Assembly (NCBI RefSeq): GCF_014701235.1
Contig: NZ_AP022873.1
Coordinates: 1,116,001 to 1,180,000 of the forward strand
Source: Dissulfurispira thermophila
GTDB taxonomy: Bacteria; Nitrospirota; Thermodesulfovibrionia; Thermodesulfovibrionales; Dissulfurispiraceae
Length of the DNA: 64,000 bases
Direction: 5' to 3'
Shown here one piece after another: positions 23,518-32,727 of the stretch (within the stretch, counting starts at the first letter, position 1; the number at the start of each line of letters is the position of its first letter). The notes beneath the pieces were generated by a model. That model was not told the DNA's origin. It saw nothing but the letters and a program-made list of their open reading frames with translations, and did no database searches. The position numbers and the translations under genes were made by a program.

Positions 23518-26358
23518 ATGCAGGTATCAAGAAGGGTATTTTTAAAATATGCAGGGGCATTAGGGGGCCTGGCAGCTTTGAACAAATCAGGGCTCCTCAC
23601 ACTAAAAACACTCTCTCCGTCAGAGGCAGAGGCAATGCAGGCTTCAATGGGTAAGTATGAGGTTAAATATACTGCTGATGCTATGTGTCCTGCTGAATGC
23701 GGACTTGAGATGTGGATTAAAGATGGCAAGATTGCAAAGATTTATGGTAATAAGGCTGTGCCCATGAATGATGGAACAGCCTGCGCAAAAGGTGCATCAG
23801 GCCAGCAACTTGTTTATTCCCCTTACAGATTGAAATATCCAATGATAAGGGTTGGTGAGAGAGGTTCAGGGAAATTCAAGAGAGTTACATGGGATGAGGC
23901 AATTGATTACATAGGCAGGAAACTGACAGATATAAAGAAAAAATATGGTGCAGAATCAGTCATCATGGACTGTGGCGATGTTACAGATAGAGACCAGTAC
24001 TGGAGGCTCTTCTTTGCCTTTGGCACTCCTAACTGCACAGAGCATGGTGCAATCTGTGATACTCCAAGAAGGCATGGCCCAAAACTTATTGTCGGCGGTA
24101 AGAGATGGGAGCCTGATATTATGAGACCCCAGCTCGTAAGACAGCCTGATGGCTCACTGAAAAAAGACTATACCTACAAGACAAAGCTTATCATCTACAA
24201 TGGCTGGAATCCCTTTGTAGCAACAAGGATATTCTATGAGCAGAGAGGAACCGTAGGAGCTAAGGTTGAAAACGGATGTAAGGTGGTGGTTATAGATCCA
24301 GCATACTCAAATACCGCAACAGCCGCAGATATGTGGCTTGCACCAAGGGCTGGAACAGATGGAGACCTCTTCGGCGCGATGTTAAGATATATCCTTGAAA
24401 ATGACGATCAGAGCAACCCTAACAAAAAATATATTGACTGGAGCTTTAAGAAATACTCCACAGGATGGGATGAATTTGAGGCAGCCTTCAAGTCGTGGTG
24501 GTCAAAGAAAGACCCTATTAATGGATTGAATTACTTCAGCCTTGACTGGGCTGCTGACAGGACAGGGCTTTCAAAGGCACAGATAGAGGAACTCTCTCAT
24601 CTCTTTGGAATAACAAAGCCAGCAGCATTGGTATGGGGCATGCAGTCTCCCGGTCATCACTACAATGGCTACTGTGCTTCAATACTTGGATGTGCATTGA
24701 ATATCATAACAGGAAACTTTGATGTTCCAGGCGGTGTAATAGACACAGAGCTTGTGAAGTCAGACAAAGGAGGCTCTGCAACAGGAAAGCAGTTCAAAAA
24801 GAAGAAGGTAAAACGTATGATTGATGGAAAAGAGGTTGAAGGTGAGGTGGAACACCTACATATGGACCTCTTTGGAAGCAAATATCCTGCTGCATGGGAT
24901 GATGCTGTTGCAGATTATCCCAATGCCTTTAAAGAGGGTGTTGACATAAGGTATGGTCCTTTCAGGGGACACCACTATCCAATAAAGGCATATATCTTAA
25001 GGACAGGTAATTCCTTGCTCACAGGCTCTGCCCCATGGAAGTGGAAGGAGGCAGTTACTGCAAAGGATTCTAAGGGTAATTATAAGCTTGAGCTCTTTGT
25101 CTTTATTGACACCCTGAATCTTGAAAGCGCCCTTTATGCCGATGTTATCCTTCCCGAGGCAAGCTATGCAGAAAGGATGAGCCTGAGCGATATCTATCCA
25201 TCACATCAGGTTATATACAACAGGGACGCAGTAATCAAGCCTCTCCATGAATCCAGGAAGCCCACAGAGATAATGAATATGCTTGCAAAGAAACTTCATG
25301 AGCTTGGCGATCCAGACATAAAGCCTGAGGATTTCTGGGAGAAGTATAAGACAGAAGAGGACTTTGTAAATGAGATGCTCGCAGTAGCACCTGGCAGGGT
25401 CAATGTTGGAACACCCCTTCCTTATCCACAGTATCCTGAGGGCTACAAGCTCATTGGCACTCCTGATTCCCTTGAAAAAGGAGAGGTAACCATTGACCAC
25501 GCTAAAAAAGTAGTAAAAGGCAAGCCTGTAACAGTGGAGTGGCTCAGAAATAATCATGGTGTTGCCATCTGGCCCATGAGCTGGTATAGGTATAAAAAGC
25601 ATAATGCTGATGAGCCTAACAAGGCATTCCCTAAGACTTCAACAAAGCTCATAGAGTTCAAATGGGACTGGAAAGAGGGTGATAAGCGCTATGGCCAGTA
25701 TAAATCTCACAATGAAAAAATAGAGAAGGCTGGTGGTGAAGTGCCAAAGGGATTAAAAGAGATTGGCTTTGATAAATTCCCTTCAACATTCTACTGGTTT
25801 GAGACAAAGTGGAATCCTTACACAAATCCTGAATATAAAAAATATGCAAAGGATTATCCCTTCCAGCTTATCTGCGGCCGTGTGCATCATGCCATGAGCG
25901 GCACACAGATGATTCCATGGCTCGGTGAAATTAAGGCGGAGGGAACATGGCAGCCTATGAACAAGGAATTTGAGGCAGAAGTTCCAGAGGCTATGGGTAA
26001 TGGTGATATGAAAGACATGAAGATGAAATTCAAGGCAAACACCTATTCTGTCGGCACAGTATGGATGAATACAGAGGATGCAAAGAAGATGGGGCTTAAG
26101 AATGGAGACATGGTCGTTCTTGAAAATCCTCTCGGCAAGAGCACAAAAGGAAAGGTATTCGTATCCGGCGGCATGAGGCCTGGTGTTATTAAGCTCGGTT
26201 TTGCCACAGGCGGCAGGTTTAGCCCAGGCCTTGGTCCTGCGTATAAGTCAAAAGACTACACGCCGAGCCATAGCGATCTTGTTGACCCATCAGTATTGAG
26301 CCCAATAATGGGATTTCCGGGATATGCGGATATGATTGTGAGGGTTAAGAAGGCGTAA
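23518..26358 (+). CDS. Molybdopterin oxidoreductase catalytic subunit with Asp at the first cluster position
   Basis: 946 residues, DMSO-reductase superfamily, Tat signal SRRVFLKYAGALGG. The N-terminal cluster motif reads Asp54-x2-Cys57-x3-Cys61-x27-Cys89, where the family normally has Cys first. Cys180 in HGAICDTPRRHG is the likely Mo ligand. Blocks for MGD binding follow (NPFVATRIFYEQRG, VVIDPAYSNTATAADMWL, ADVILPEASYAER) and the C-terminal barrel has NTEDAKKMGLKNGDMVVLENPLG. Start chosen as ATG 23518 behind GGAGGT; a GTG at 23509 lies in the Shine-Dalgarno. Substrate unknown: thiosulfate/polysulfide, selenate, antimonate or another oxyanion are open. A strong terminator follows. Confidence 0.85.
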   Translation: MQVSRRVFLKYAGALGGLAALNKSGLLTLKTLSPSEAEAMQASMGKYEVKYTADAMCPAECGLEMWIKDGKIAKIYGNKAVPMNDGTACAKGASGQQLVYSPYRLKYPMIRVGERGSGKFKRVTWDEAIDYIGRKLTDIKKKYGAESVIMDCGDVTDRDQYWRLFFAFGTPNCTEHGAICDTPRRHGPKLIVGGKRWEPDIMRPQLVRQPDGSLKKDYTYKTKLIIYNGWNPFVATRIFYEQRGTVGAKVENGCKVVVIDPAYSNTATAADMWLAPRAGTDGDLFGAMLRYILENDDQSNPNKKYIDWSFKKYSTGWDEFEAAFKSWWSKKDPINGLNYFSLDWAADRTGLSKAQIEELSHLFGITKPAALVWGMQSPGHHYNGYCASILGCALNIITGNFDVPGGVIDTELVKSDKGGSATGKQFKKKKVKRMIDGKEVEGEVEHLHMDLFGSKYPAAWDDAVADYPNAFKEGVDIRYGPFRGHHYPIKAYILRTGNSLLTGSAPWKWKEAVTAKDSKGNYKLELFVFIDTLNLESALYADVILPEASYAERMSLSDIYPSHQVIYNRDAVIKPLHESRKPTEIMNMLAKKLHELGDPDIKPEDFWEKYKTEEDFVNEMLAVAPGRVNVGTPLPYPQYPEGYKLIGTPDSLEKGEVTIDHAKKVVKGKPVTVEWLRNNHGVAIWPMSWYRYKKHNADEPNKAFPKTSTKLIEFKWDWKEGDKRYGQYKSHNEKIEKAGGEVPKGLKEIGFDKFPSTFYWFETKWNPYTNPEYKKYAKDYPFQLICGRVHHAMSGTQMIPWLGEIKAEGTWQPMNKEFEAEVPEAMGNGDMKDMKMKFKANTYSVGTVWMNTEDAKKMGLKNGDMVVLENPLGKSTKGKVFVSGGMRPGVIKLGFATGGRFSPGLGPAYKSKDYTPSHSDLVDPSVLSPIMGFPGYADMIVRVKKA

Positions 26359-26363
26359 AGAGC

Positions 26364-26389
26364 AAAAGGGGGACATAAGTCCCCCTTTT
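26364..26389 (+). terminator. Terminator-like hairpin after the catalytic subunit gene
   Basis: Perfect 11-bp stem AAAAGGGGGAC / GTCCCCCTTTT with loop ATAA, six bases after the stop. The 3' arm ends in TTTT. It would reduce read-through into the TorD gene. Confidence 0.8.
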
Positions 26390-26456
26390 GAAATCCCATA
26401 GATAATAATGAGGTGACAATACCAAAATTGCCTCTTCACCATTTAAAGGAGTGACA

Positions 26457-27074
26457 ATGATAGATGAATTAAGAGAAGAGCTTTATTTATACAACCTTTT
26501 GAGACAGGTATTTTTAAGAGAGCCAACAAAAGAACTCGTTACAGATATATCAAATATTTCTCTATCCGAGGAGGAGGAAGAAGCTGATGATGAGATAAAT
26601 CATGGTCTGAAAATAATGATTGACTCAGCAAAGAACAATCTGCATAGGCTCGATGAGTGGCTCGAGGAACTTGCACTCGAATATGCCCGTTTATTCATAG
26701 GGCCTAAAAATCCTCCAGCAGTGCCCTATGCCTCTTTTTATTTATCAGAGTCTCATTCATTGATGACAGAGGAGACTATAGATGTCAGAAAAAGATACCT
26801 TGAAGCTAACATGGCTGTGAAGAACCTTTACAGCATTCCTGATGACCATATTGGCATAGAGCTTGAGTTTATCTATTACCTGACGCAAAAAATAATAGAA
26901 CTCTTTGAGCAGGGACAGCGTGAAGATGCATCAAGGCTCTTTGAGATAAGAAGTAATTTTCTAAGCGAGCATGTGTCTCAGTGGGTACCTTTTTTTTCGG
27001 ATAAAGTATTAGATTCCACACAAGAAGATTTCTACAAAGGTGCCGCCCTTATCCTCAGATTTTTAATCTATTAG
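26457..27074 (+). CDS. TorD-family chaperone of the second molybdoenzyme
   Basis: 205 residues, helical. Family signatures are LEYARLFIGPKNPPAVPYASFYLSE (about 69-93) and DDHIGIELEFIYYLTQK (about 120-136), matching the arrD product in layout but clearly diverged. Start ATG 26457 is placed 5 bases after AAAGGAG; GTG 26451 overlaps that site. Presumably dedicated to the Tat-exported catalytic subunit upstream, from which it is separated by a hairpin and 98 bases. Confidence 0.87.
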   Translation: MIDELREELYLYNLLRQVFLREPTKELVTDISNISLSEEEEEADDEINHGLKIMIDSAKNNLHRLDEWLEELALEYARLFIGPKNPPAVPYASFYLSESHSLMTEETIDVRKRYLEANMAVKNLYSIPDDHIGIELEFIYYLTQKIIELFEQGQREDASRLFEIRSNFLSEHVSQWVPFFSDKVLDSTQEDFYKGAALILRFLIY

Positions 27075-27154
27075 CCTCTTCACATATTTACCGATGTTAG
27101 AGTTGGATTATAGGATTTGACAGAAAATGGTGTTTTTGATATTCTCATTACACG

Positions 27155-28000
27155 ATGAAAGAAATTATGAGAGTAAAAGTACAAAAGTGCAGAGAAACAG
27201 GAAAACAGAAGAAAAAAACTCTCTGTTGGCTGCTATTATCTTCTGCTTTACTGTTCTGCTTCTCTGCTTCTGCTCATGCCTTTGATGTAAAGGGTTTACA
27301 GCCTCTTCCACCTTATGGGATATTTTCTACATTCAGTGCTGATAGCCTCAAGCAGAACAAGGTAGGATTTGCTCTGAATATTGAAAAATCATATGACCCA
27401 GATTTTTATCGAACAGTCTTTCAGTTTGCATATGGACTTCATGACAGATTTGAATTTGATATTACATTACCTTATGTAATGGAATGGCAAAATAGAGTTG
27501 CTGGTTATGAAGATGTTAGCTTTGGTATTAAACATAGGGTTATGAATGAAGGAGAATATTTGCCTGCAATTGCCTATGTATTGTCTGTATCTCCACCATC
27601 AGGCAAAGATGATTTTACTACTGAAGGGAAAACAGGAGGCGGATTGATTCTAACAAAAAAGGTTGGACCTTTTAAAGGGCATTTTAATGTCTTTTATTCA
27701 GAGCCGGGAAAAAGGGATTTAAAAAATGAATATTCTATTAATCTTGGCGCAGAATTGGCTGTAACACACGACTCGAGAGTTCTTGCTGAGATTATTGGCA
27801 GAAAAAATTACTTTAAGAATAAAATAGACATGCTTGAATGGAGACTCGGATACAGAATTGCAACTACAGAATATTTATATACCACTGTTGGAGCAGGGTT
27901 TGATATAAAAAATAGAACACCTGACTGTAGATTAATGTTTTCAGTAAGTGTAATCCTGCCTTCTGAAAAGAAAAAAATTCAAAAAATATACGAAGAATAA
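27155..28000 (+). CDS. Putative outer-membrane beta-barrel protein (Phenol_MetA_deg-like)
   Basis: 281 residues. Signal peptide with a long basic n-region and hydrophobic core around residues 26-40, cleaved near SAHA-FDV. The rest shows alternating hydrophobic/polar strands and turns such as FAYGLHDRFEFDITLPYVMEW and SPPSGKDDFTTEGKTGGG, typical of the MetA-pathway/DUF family of outer-membrane porin-like proteins. Start could also be ATG 27167. No Shine-Dalgarno seen. Context between molybdoenzyme and Tat genes gives no firm function. Confidence 0.7.
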   Translation: MKEIMRVKVQKCRETGKQKKKTLCWLLLSSALLFCFSASAHAFDVKGLQPLPPYGIFSTFSADSLKQNKVGFALNIEKSYDPDFYRTVFQFAYGLHDRFEFDITLPYVMEWQNRVAGYEDVSFGIKHRVMNEGEYLPAIAYVLSVSPPSGKDDFTTEGKTGGGLILTKKVGPFKGHFNVFYSEPGKRDLKNEYSINLGAELAVTHDSRVLAEIIGRKNYFKNKIDMLEWRLGYRIATTEYLYTTVGAGFDIKNRTPDCRLMFSVSVILPSEKKKIQKIYEE

Positions 28001-28051
28001 CAGCTAAATTAGCTTGCAACTTGTGATATTAAATATGTATTATAATTAACT

Positions 28052-28327
28052 ATGTTTGATTTAGGCATACAGGAACTTATAGTAATTTTTGTTGTTGCAC
28101 TTCTTGTCTTTGGCCCAAAGAAACTGCCCGAGCTTGGAAGAAGTCTTGGAAAGGGTATTGCAGAACTCAAAAAGGCAATGCATGGAGTAAAAGAGCAGAT
28201 GGATGCCGAACTTCATGAAATAAAAGAGCCTATATCATTAGATGAAGATGTTCATAAATCAGGGCAAAAGACAGAAGACAAGATAGCTGATTCAGCAGAG
28301 ACAGAGAAGAATACTAAGAATGTCTGA
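28052..28327 (+). CDS. tatA: Twin-arginine translocase subunit TatA/TatB
   Basis: 91 residues. N-terminal membrane helix ELIVIFVVALLVF, hinge GPKKLPELGRSLGKGI, amphipathic helix and acidic tail: the TatA/E type. Exports the folded molybdoenzymes ArrA and the 23518 product, which carry Tat signals. tatC follows. TATAAT at 28041-28046 ends 5 bases before the ATG and there is no Shine-Dalgarno, so the mRNA may be leaderless. Confidence 0.93.
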   Translation: MFDLGIQELIVIFVVALLVFGPKKLPELGRSLGKGIAELKKAMHGVKEQMDAELHEIKEPISLDEDVHKSGQKTEDKIADSAETEKNTKNV

Positions 28328-28392
28328 AAATAAATCTTATAAAATAATTTCATTATTCATCAATTCATCACTATCTTTTCGGAGTAGGTTAA

Positions 28393-29184
28393 ATGGAAAA
28401 TGAAAAGATGCCCCTTACAGAACACCTGAGTGACCTTAGAAAAAGAATTCTGGTATCATTAGTAGCTTTATTGATTACTTTTGTAATTGCATTTAGTTAT
28501 TCTGAAGAGATTTTTAAATTCATAATGTTTCCTCTGCGATATAATCTGAATTTCTCTGTGAAGAATATGTATGTACACTTTGTTCCACAGGATAAACTCC
28601 AGACCACGAAACTCGTATTCCTCGCACCTGCTGAGGCATTCTGGATGAACCTAAAGGTTGCCTTCGTTGCTGGTCTTATGCTTGCTTTGCCTGTAATTTT
28701 TCATCAATTGTGGAGATTCATCTCACCGGGACTCTTACCAAAAGAGAAGAAATATGTAATTCCATTTATATTTTCTGCAACTGGTCTGTTCTTATTTGGT
28801 GCCGCATTCTGTTTTTTTATAGTTCTCCCTTTTGCAATGGAATTTCTTCTTACCTATAAAGTCGGAGATTTTTTAATGCCAATGTTATCTGTAGGACAAT
28901 ATGTTGATTTTTGTCTTAAGTTTATCCTCGCTTTTGGTGCAATATTTGAACTCCCTATATTTATTATTTTTCTTACAAAGATGGGAATTGTTACTCCCAA
29001 GACACTTGCCAAAAATAGAAAATATGCTATTTTAATCGCATTTGTTGTTGCTGCAATTCTGACCCCAACCCCTGATGCATTTAATCAGACATTAATGGCT
29101 GTTCCTATGATACTTCTTTATGAGATTGGCATCTGGATTTCGCCCTTGTTTGCTAAAAAGGAGACAAAAACAGAGAGCAATTGA
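28393..29184 (+). CDS. tatC: Twin-arginine translocase subunit TatC
   Basis: 263 residues, six membrane helices. Conserved N-terminal MPLTEHLSDLRKRILVS and the cytoplasmic loop with FWMNLKVAFVAGLMLALPVIFHQLWRFISPGL, then YAILIAFVVAAILTPTPDAFNQ. This subunit recognises the twin-arginine signal. Usual length. It follows tatA by 65 bases; a weak GGAG precedes the ATG. Confidence 0.95.
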   Translation: MENEKMPLTEHLSDLRKRILVSLVALLITFVIAFSYSEEIFKFIMFPLRYNLNFSVKNMYVHFVPQDKLQTTKLVFLAPAEAFWMNLKVAFVAGLMLALPVIFHQLWRFISPGLLPKEKKYVIPFIFSATGLFLFGAAFCFFIVLPFAMEFLLTYKVGDFLMPMLSVGQYVDFCLKFILAFGAIFELPIFIIFLTKMGIVTPKTLAKNRKYAILIAFVVAAILTPTPDAFNQTLMAVPMILLYEIGIWISPLFAKKETKTESN

Positions 29185-29200
29185 TTCTGATACAGACAAA

Positions 29201-29482
29201 ATGGCTGAACAGACTAAAAGGAATCTCAGGGCTATAGTTTCGGATATATCAGAGGGGTTTATTACTGTGAATCCTATTTATTTGAAACCATTTGATGAAA
29301 ATGACCTTAAATCTCTCTGTAAAGCCATAGAGCGTAAACAGACCGAGATAAGAACAGAGCCTTTTCCATATGATGATGTTTATTTAATACGAAAAAGGAA
29401 TATAAGACTTCAGAGACTTTATACGGCACTGATGGTAATAAAAAACTTTGCCCGTGAAAAAAAGTTTAGGATAAGTTATTAA
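29201..29482 (+). CDS. Small hypothetical protein after tatC
   Basis: 93 residues from ATG 29201. Basic, mostly helical, with a segment LKPFDENDLKSLCKAIERKQTEIRTEPFPYD and no Cys motif or membrane helix. No Shine-Dalgarno is obvious, but it is only 16 bases behind tatC and could be translated by coupling. No family recognised. Confidence 0.55.
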   Translation: MAEQTKRNLRAIVSDISEGFITVNPIYLKPFDENDLKSLCKAIERKQTEIRTEPFPYDDVYLIRKRNIRLQRLYTALMVIKNFAREKKFRISY

Positions 29483-29517
29483 GTAATGAGGAAGATTATT
29501 GGGATTAAGCTAAGAAT

Positions 29518-29607
29518 TGTCATTCCGAGCTTGTCCCATCTGTCATTCTGAGCGGAGCGAAGAATCTCGTTTTTTGAGATTGCTTCGGCTCCGCCTCGCA
29601 ATGACAG
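29518..29607. repeat. Dispersed imperfect palindromic repeat, copy 2
   Basis: About 90 bases from TGTCATTCCGAGCTTGTCCC to CCGCCTCGCAATGACAG. It is nearly the reverse complement of 52412-52502 (about 6 differences by eye) and contains GAATCTC/GAGATT arms. It lies between a hypothetical gene and ychF. Confidence 0.85.
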
Positions 29608-29626
29608 AGGAAAGAATGGAGGAGAT

Positions 29627-30736
29627 GTGAGATTAGCTATTATTGGACTTTCGAATTCTGGCAAAACAACTGTATTTAATGCGCTTACGAGACAGAATAT
29701 AGAGACGACCATTTATCCTACTGTAACTGGGGAACCAAATTACGGCATTGTAAAAGTTCCTGATTATAGAGTTGATAAACTTGCTGAAATCTATAAGCCC
29801 AAAAAAGTTACTTATGCAACTGTTGAATATGTGGATTACATAGGGCTTACAAAGGGAGATATTACACAGAACAGAAAGGTCTTTGATTTAATAAAGGATG
29901 TTGATGCTATTGTTCATGTAATAAGGGCATTTGAGGATGATGCAGTTTTACATCCAATGAATGAAGTTAACCCTATGAGAGATATAGAGATATTAGAACT
30001 TGAGTTGATATTTGGAGATCTGGAACTTGCTGAAAAAAGACTTGCGAGAATGGAGGAAGGTGCAAAGAAAGGTAAGAAACCTAATGAGGCAGAGAAAAGA
30101 TTACTCCTTAAATGCAAGGATGCCCTTGAAAAAGAGATCCCTCTCAGAAATGTGAGTTTTGACAATGAAGAACAGAAGGTCATGAAACACCTTCAGTTTG
30201 TATCCATAAAGCCGGAAGTGGTTGTACTCAATGTCGGTGAGAAAGACCTTAATACTGAGAAAGAAAAGAAACTGCTGAGCGATGTTGATGCTTATTTTAG
30301 GGCTAAAAATCAAGACCCCTCACTCATCACCCGCCATGCGTCACTGTCTTTATGTGGAAAGGTAGAGATGGAGATTGCGCAATTAAATCCTGATGAGGCG
30401 AGGGCTTTTCTCGATGACCTCGGAATACAAGAGCCAGCCCTGAATAAGTTGATTCAAGTAAGTTATGACCTTCTTGGCCTCATATCATTTTTAACATGCG
30501 GTGAGGACGAGGTAAGGGCATGGACTATTAAAAAGGGCATAAATGCACAGCAGGCAGCAGGAAAGATACATTCTGATATTGAAAGGGGATTTATCAGGGC
30601 AGAGGTCATTAATTTTGATGACTTTATTTCTGTAGGCAGCATGTCTTTAGCACGCGACAAAGGACTTTTGAGGCTTGAAGGAAAGACTTACGAAGTAAAA
30701 GACGGCGATATAATCAATTTCAGATTCAATGTGTGA
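29627..30736 (+). CDS. ychF: YchF/Obg-family ATPase
   Basis: 369 residues. P-loop GLSNSGKTT at about 7-15, the G3-like region EYVDYIGLTKGD, and a C-terminal TGS-type domain. YchF binds ribosomes and prefers ATP. Starts with GTG at 29627 behind GGAGGAG. Its last codons overlap the convergent prmA gene by 11 bases. A dispersed repeat lies just upstream, outside the Shine-Dalgarno. Confidence 0.9.
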   Translation: MRLAIIGLSNSGKTTVFNALTRQNIETTIYPTVTGEPNYGIVKVPDYRVDKLAEIYKPKKVTYATVEYVDYIGLTKGDITQNRKVFDLIKDVDAIVHVIRAFEDDAVLHPMNEVNPMRDIEILELELIFGDLELAEKRLARMEEGAKKGKKPNEAEKRLLLKCKDALEKEIPLRNVSFDNEEQKVMKHLQFVSIKPEVVVLNVGEKDLNTEKEKKLLSDVDAYFRAKNQDPSLITRHASLSLCGKVEMEIAQLNPDEARAFLDDLGIQEPALNKLIQVSYDLLGLISFLTCGEDEVRAWTIKKGINAQQAAGKIHSDIERGFIRAEVINFDDFISVGSMSLARDKGLLRLEGKTYEVKDGDIINFRFNV

Positions 30737-31571
30737 GTATAGTTGTTACCCATCTGCTGTCATAGAATTTCTCCAATACATAGAGGCCTTCTTTTTTCAT
30801 TGATGTAATAACATCATTTTCTTGTCCGGTGATCATTCCAGAAAGGAGGACAATTCCTGATTTATTCAAGCGTGATGCTATTTCATGGGCATTCTGTATT
30901 AGTACTTCTGACATCAAATTGGCAGCTATAAAATCAAATTTCCCATTCACCAGAGCTATGCTGCCCTGTCTTATCTCTATGTTTTTTATGTTGTTGAGTC
31001 TTACATTTCTCTGTGCTGCATCGATTGCAAGCAAATCTATATCTATGCAAACCGCATGTTTAAATCCCAGTTTCAAGGCTGCTATAGCAAGGATTCCAGT
31101 GCCTGTGCCGAAATCTAAAAAACTGTTCTTCTCATTTTTTTCTTTAGATAATTTCTCTATAATCATTAAGCATGTCTTTGTTGTTTCATGATGTCCTGTG
31201 CCAAATGCCATGCCCGGGTCTATTATCAGACCTATTCTGCCATTATTGTTTTCTTCCCACGGTGGGACAATAGTGAGGTTTTCTCCGATATTGATAGGCT
31301 TGAATTTCTTTTTCCATGACTCATTCCAATCCCTTTCGCTAATGAATACATAATCATAAGATAGGTTGTTGTTAAGCCCTGATTCTCTGAGTAAATGCCT
31401 TGCTGATTGCATGAAGTCAGTTATTTTATCGATGCCAATAGTGTCTAAAAAATAAGCGGTAATATTACTACTGCCTTCAATAATTCCGAGACAGCCATTA
31501 CTATATAGATACTCGATTAATGCATCCTTTGATTCATCTGATATGCTGATTTTGAATTCGTAATATCCCAT
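30726..31571 (-). CDS. prmA: Ribosomal protein L11 methyltransferase
   Basis: 281 residues from ATG at 31571 (a GTG at 31577 directly after the upstream stop is an alternative). N-terminal substrate-recognition part, then a SAM-binding Rossmann fold with FLDFGTGTGILAIAALKLG and AANLMSEVLIQNA, plus GMAFGTGHHETTKTCL, the PrmA signature. Convergent overlap of 11 bases with ychF. Confidence 0.93.
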   Translation of the reverse strand: MGYYEFKISISDESKDALIEYLYSNGCLGIIEGSSNITAYFLDTIGIDKITDFMQSARHLLRESGLNNNLSYDYVFISERDWNESWKKKFKPINIGENLTIVPPWEENNNGRIGLIIDPGMAFGTGHHETTKTCLMIIEKLSKEKNEKNSFLDFGTGTGILAIAALKLGFKHAVCIDIDLLAIDAAQRNVRLNNIKNIEIRQGSIALVNGKFDFIAANLMSEVLIQNAHEIASRLNKSGIVLLSGMITGQENDVITSMKKEGLYVLEKFYDSRWVTTILTH

Positions 31572-31577
31572 ATGCAC

Positions 31578-32607
31578 TTATGTAGTTGAAAAAATTCTTT
31601 CTAACTCTTGCCTTTCTTGTGGTGTAGACATAAAGATTAATACATTTTCGGGTTTTATAAGATAATCTTCTGGCGGATTAAAAATCCAATTGTCTTTTGT
31701 CCTAACAGCCAGCAGAAGCACATTTGGATATTTATCTAACTGTAAATTAGCAATGGTCTTTCCTATAATTGATTCAGGCACCGGGATTTCTTCTACTCTC
31801 AGGTTTTTTTCTTTATCACGGAGCATTATATCTAAAAATGAGACAACCGTTGGTCTTACCATCTCAGATGCCATTCTGAGACCGCCTATGAATGTGGGAG
31901 ACACTACTGCATCTGCGCCTGCCTTTTTCATCTTTTCCATATTTTTCAAGTCATGACATCTTGCAACAACCCTTATGTTAGGATTTAATTGTTTAGCGGT
32001 TAGGCTTATAACGAGATTTTGATTATCATCACCTGATACTGCAAATAATCCTTTAGCTTCCATGATTCCTGCCTTTAATAAGGTATCACTATCTGTGGCA
32101 TCACCTTCTATGTAAACCTTCTCATGAAAGATTTCGAGAATCTTTTCTATTTTTTTTTCTGTCTATGTCAACTATTACATGAGGTCTTTTTGTTTCAGAG
32201 AGTTCATTCACAATATGAAACCCTACGCCTTCAATACCGCATACTATGTAATGGTCTTTGAATTTTTTAATTACTTTTTCCATTTTCCTCCTCCGAAATG
32301 TTTCATTAAGTTCTCCTTCTACAACAAATGCAGTAAAGTTTGAGAGAATATATGTTAGTGTTCCTATGCCGAAAAGGGCTATAAACATCGTAAACACCCG
32401 TCCACCTGAATTGCCTGACATGTCTATTATTTCACCGTATCCAATTGTTGCTATGGTAATTACGGTCATGTAAAGACAGTCTATGAGAGCATATTGCCCT
32501 TTCCCAATAAACCAGTAACCCATTGTCCCAATAACTAAAACTAATAGCAAGGACAGCCCAGCCCAGATAAACCTTCTATAAATCTGTGATGATATGTTGT
32601 CTGACAT
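31578..32607 (-). pseudogene. K+ channel with RCK (TrkA) domains, frameshifted at a run of nine A
   Basis: Two pieces in different frames. The 5' piece (32607 to 32122) has two membrane helices, pore loop with filter TIGYG (Thr54-Gly58) and the start of a TrkA-N Rossmann domain (YIVCGIEGVGFHIV). The 3' piece (from 32063 or earlier to 31578) continues the TrkA-N domain (AVSGDDNQNLVISLTAKQLNP) and a TrkA-C domain. Removing one base from the nine T residues at 32150-32158 (A on the coding strand) restores a 342-residue protein of normal layout. This may be a sequencing error, a real lesion or slippage-based control. Confidence 0.85.
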
Positions 32608-32727
32608 AATTGCTACCTGTTATTCTTAATATAACCTTTAAGCCTGAATTACGCAATGTATGACAGCAGGTGCGGGTGTGCATCAAATACTTGTGCAATT
32701 TGGGCAAGAAAAAACTTACAATTATTT

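Noticed and set aside
29479-29712. Minus-strand ORF over repeat copy 2 and the ychF start
   Set aside because: Translation is the palindromic repeat plus antisense ychF, not a gene.
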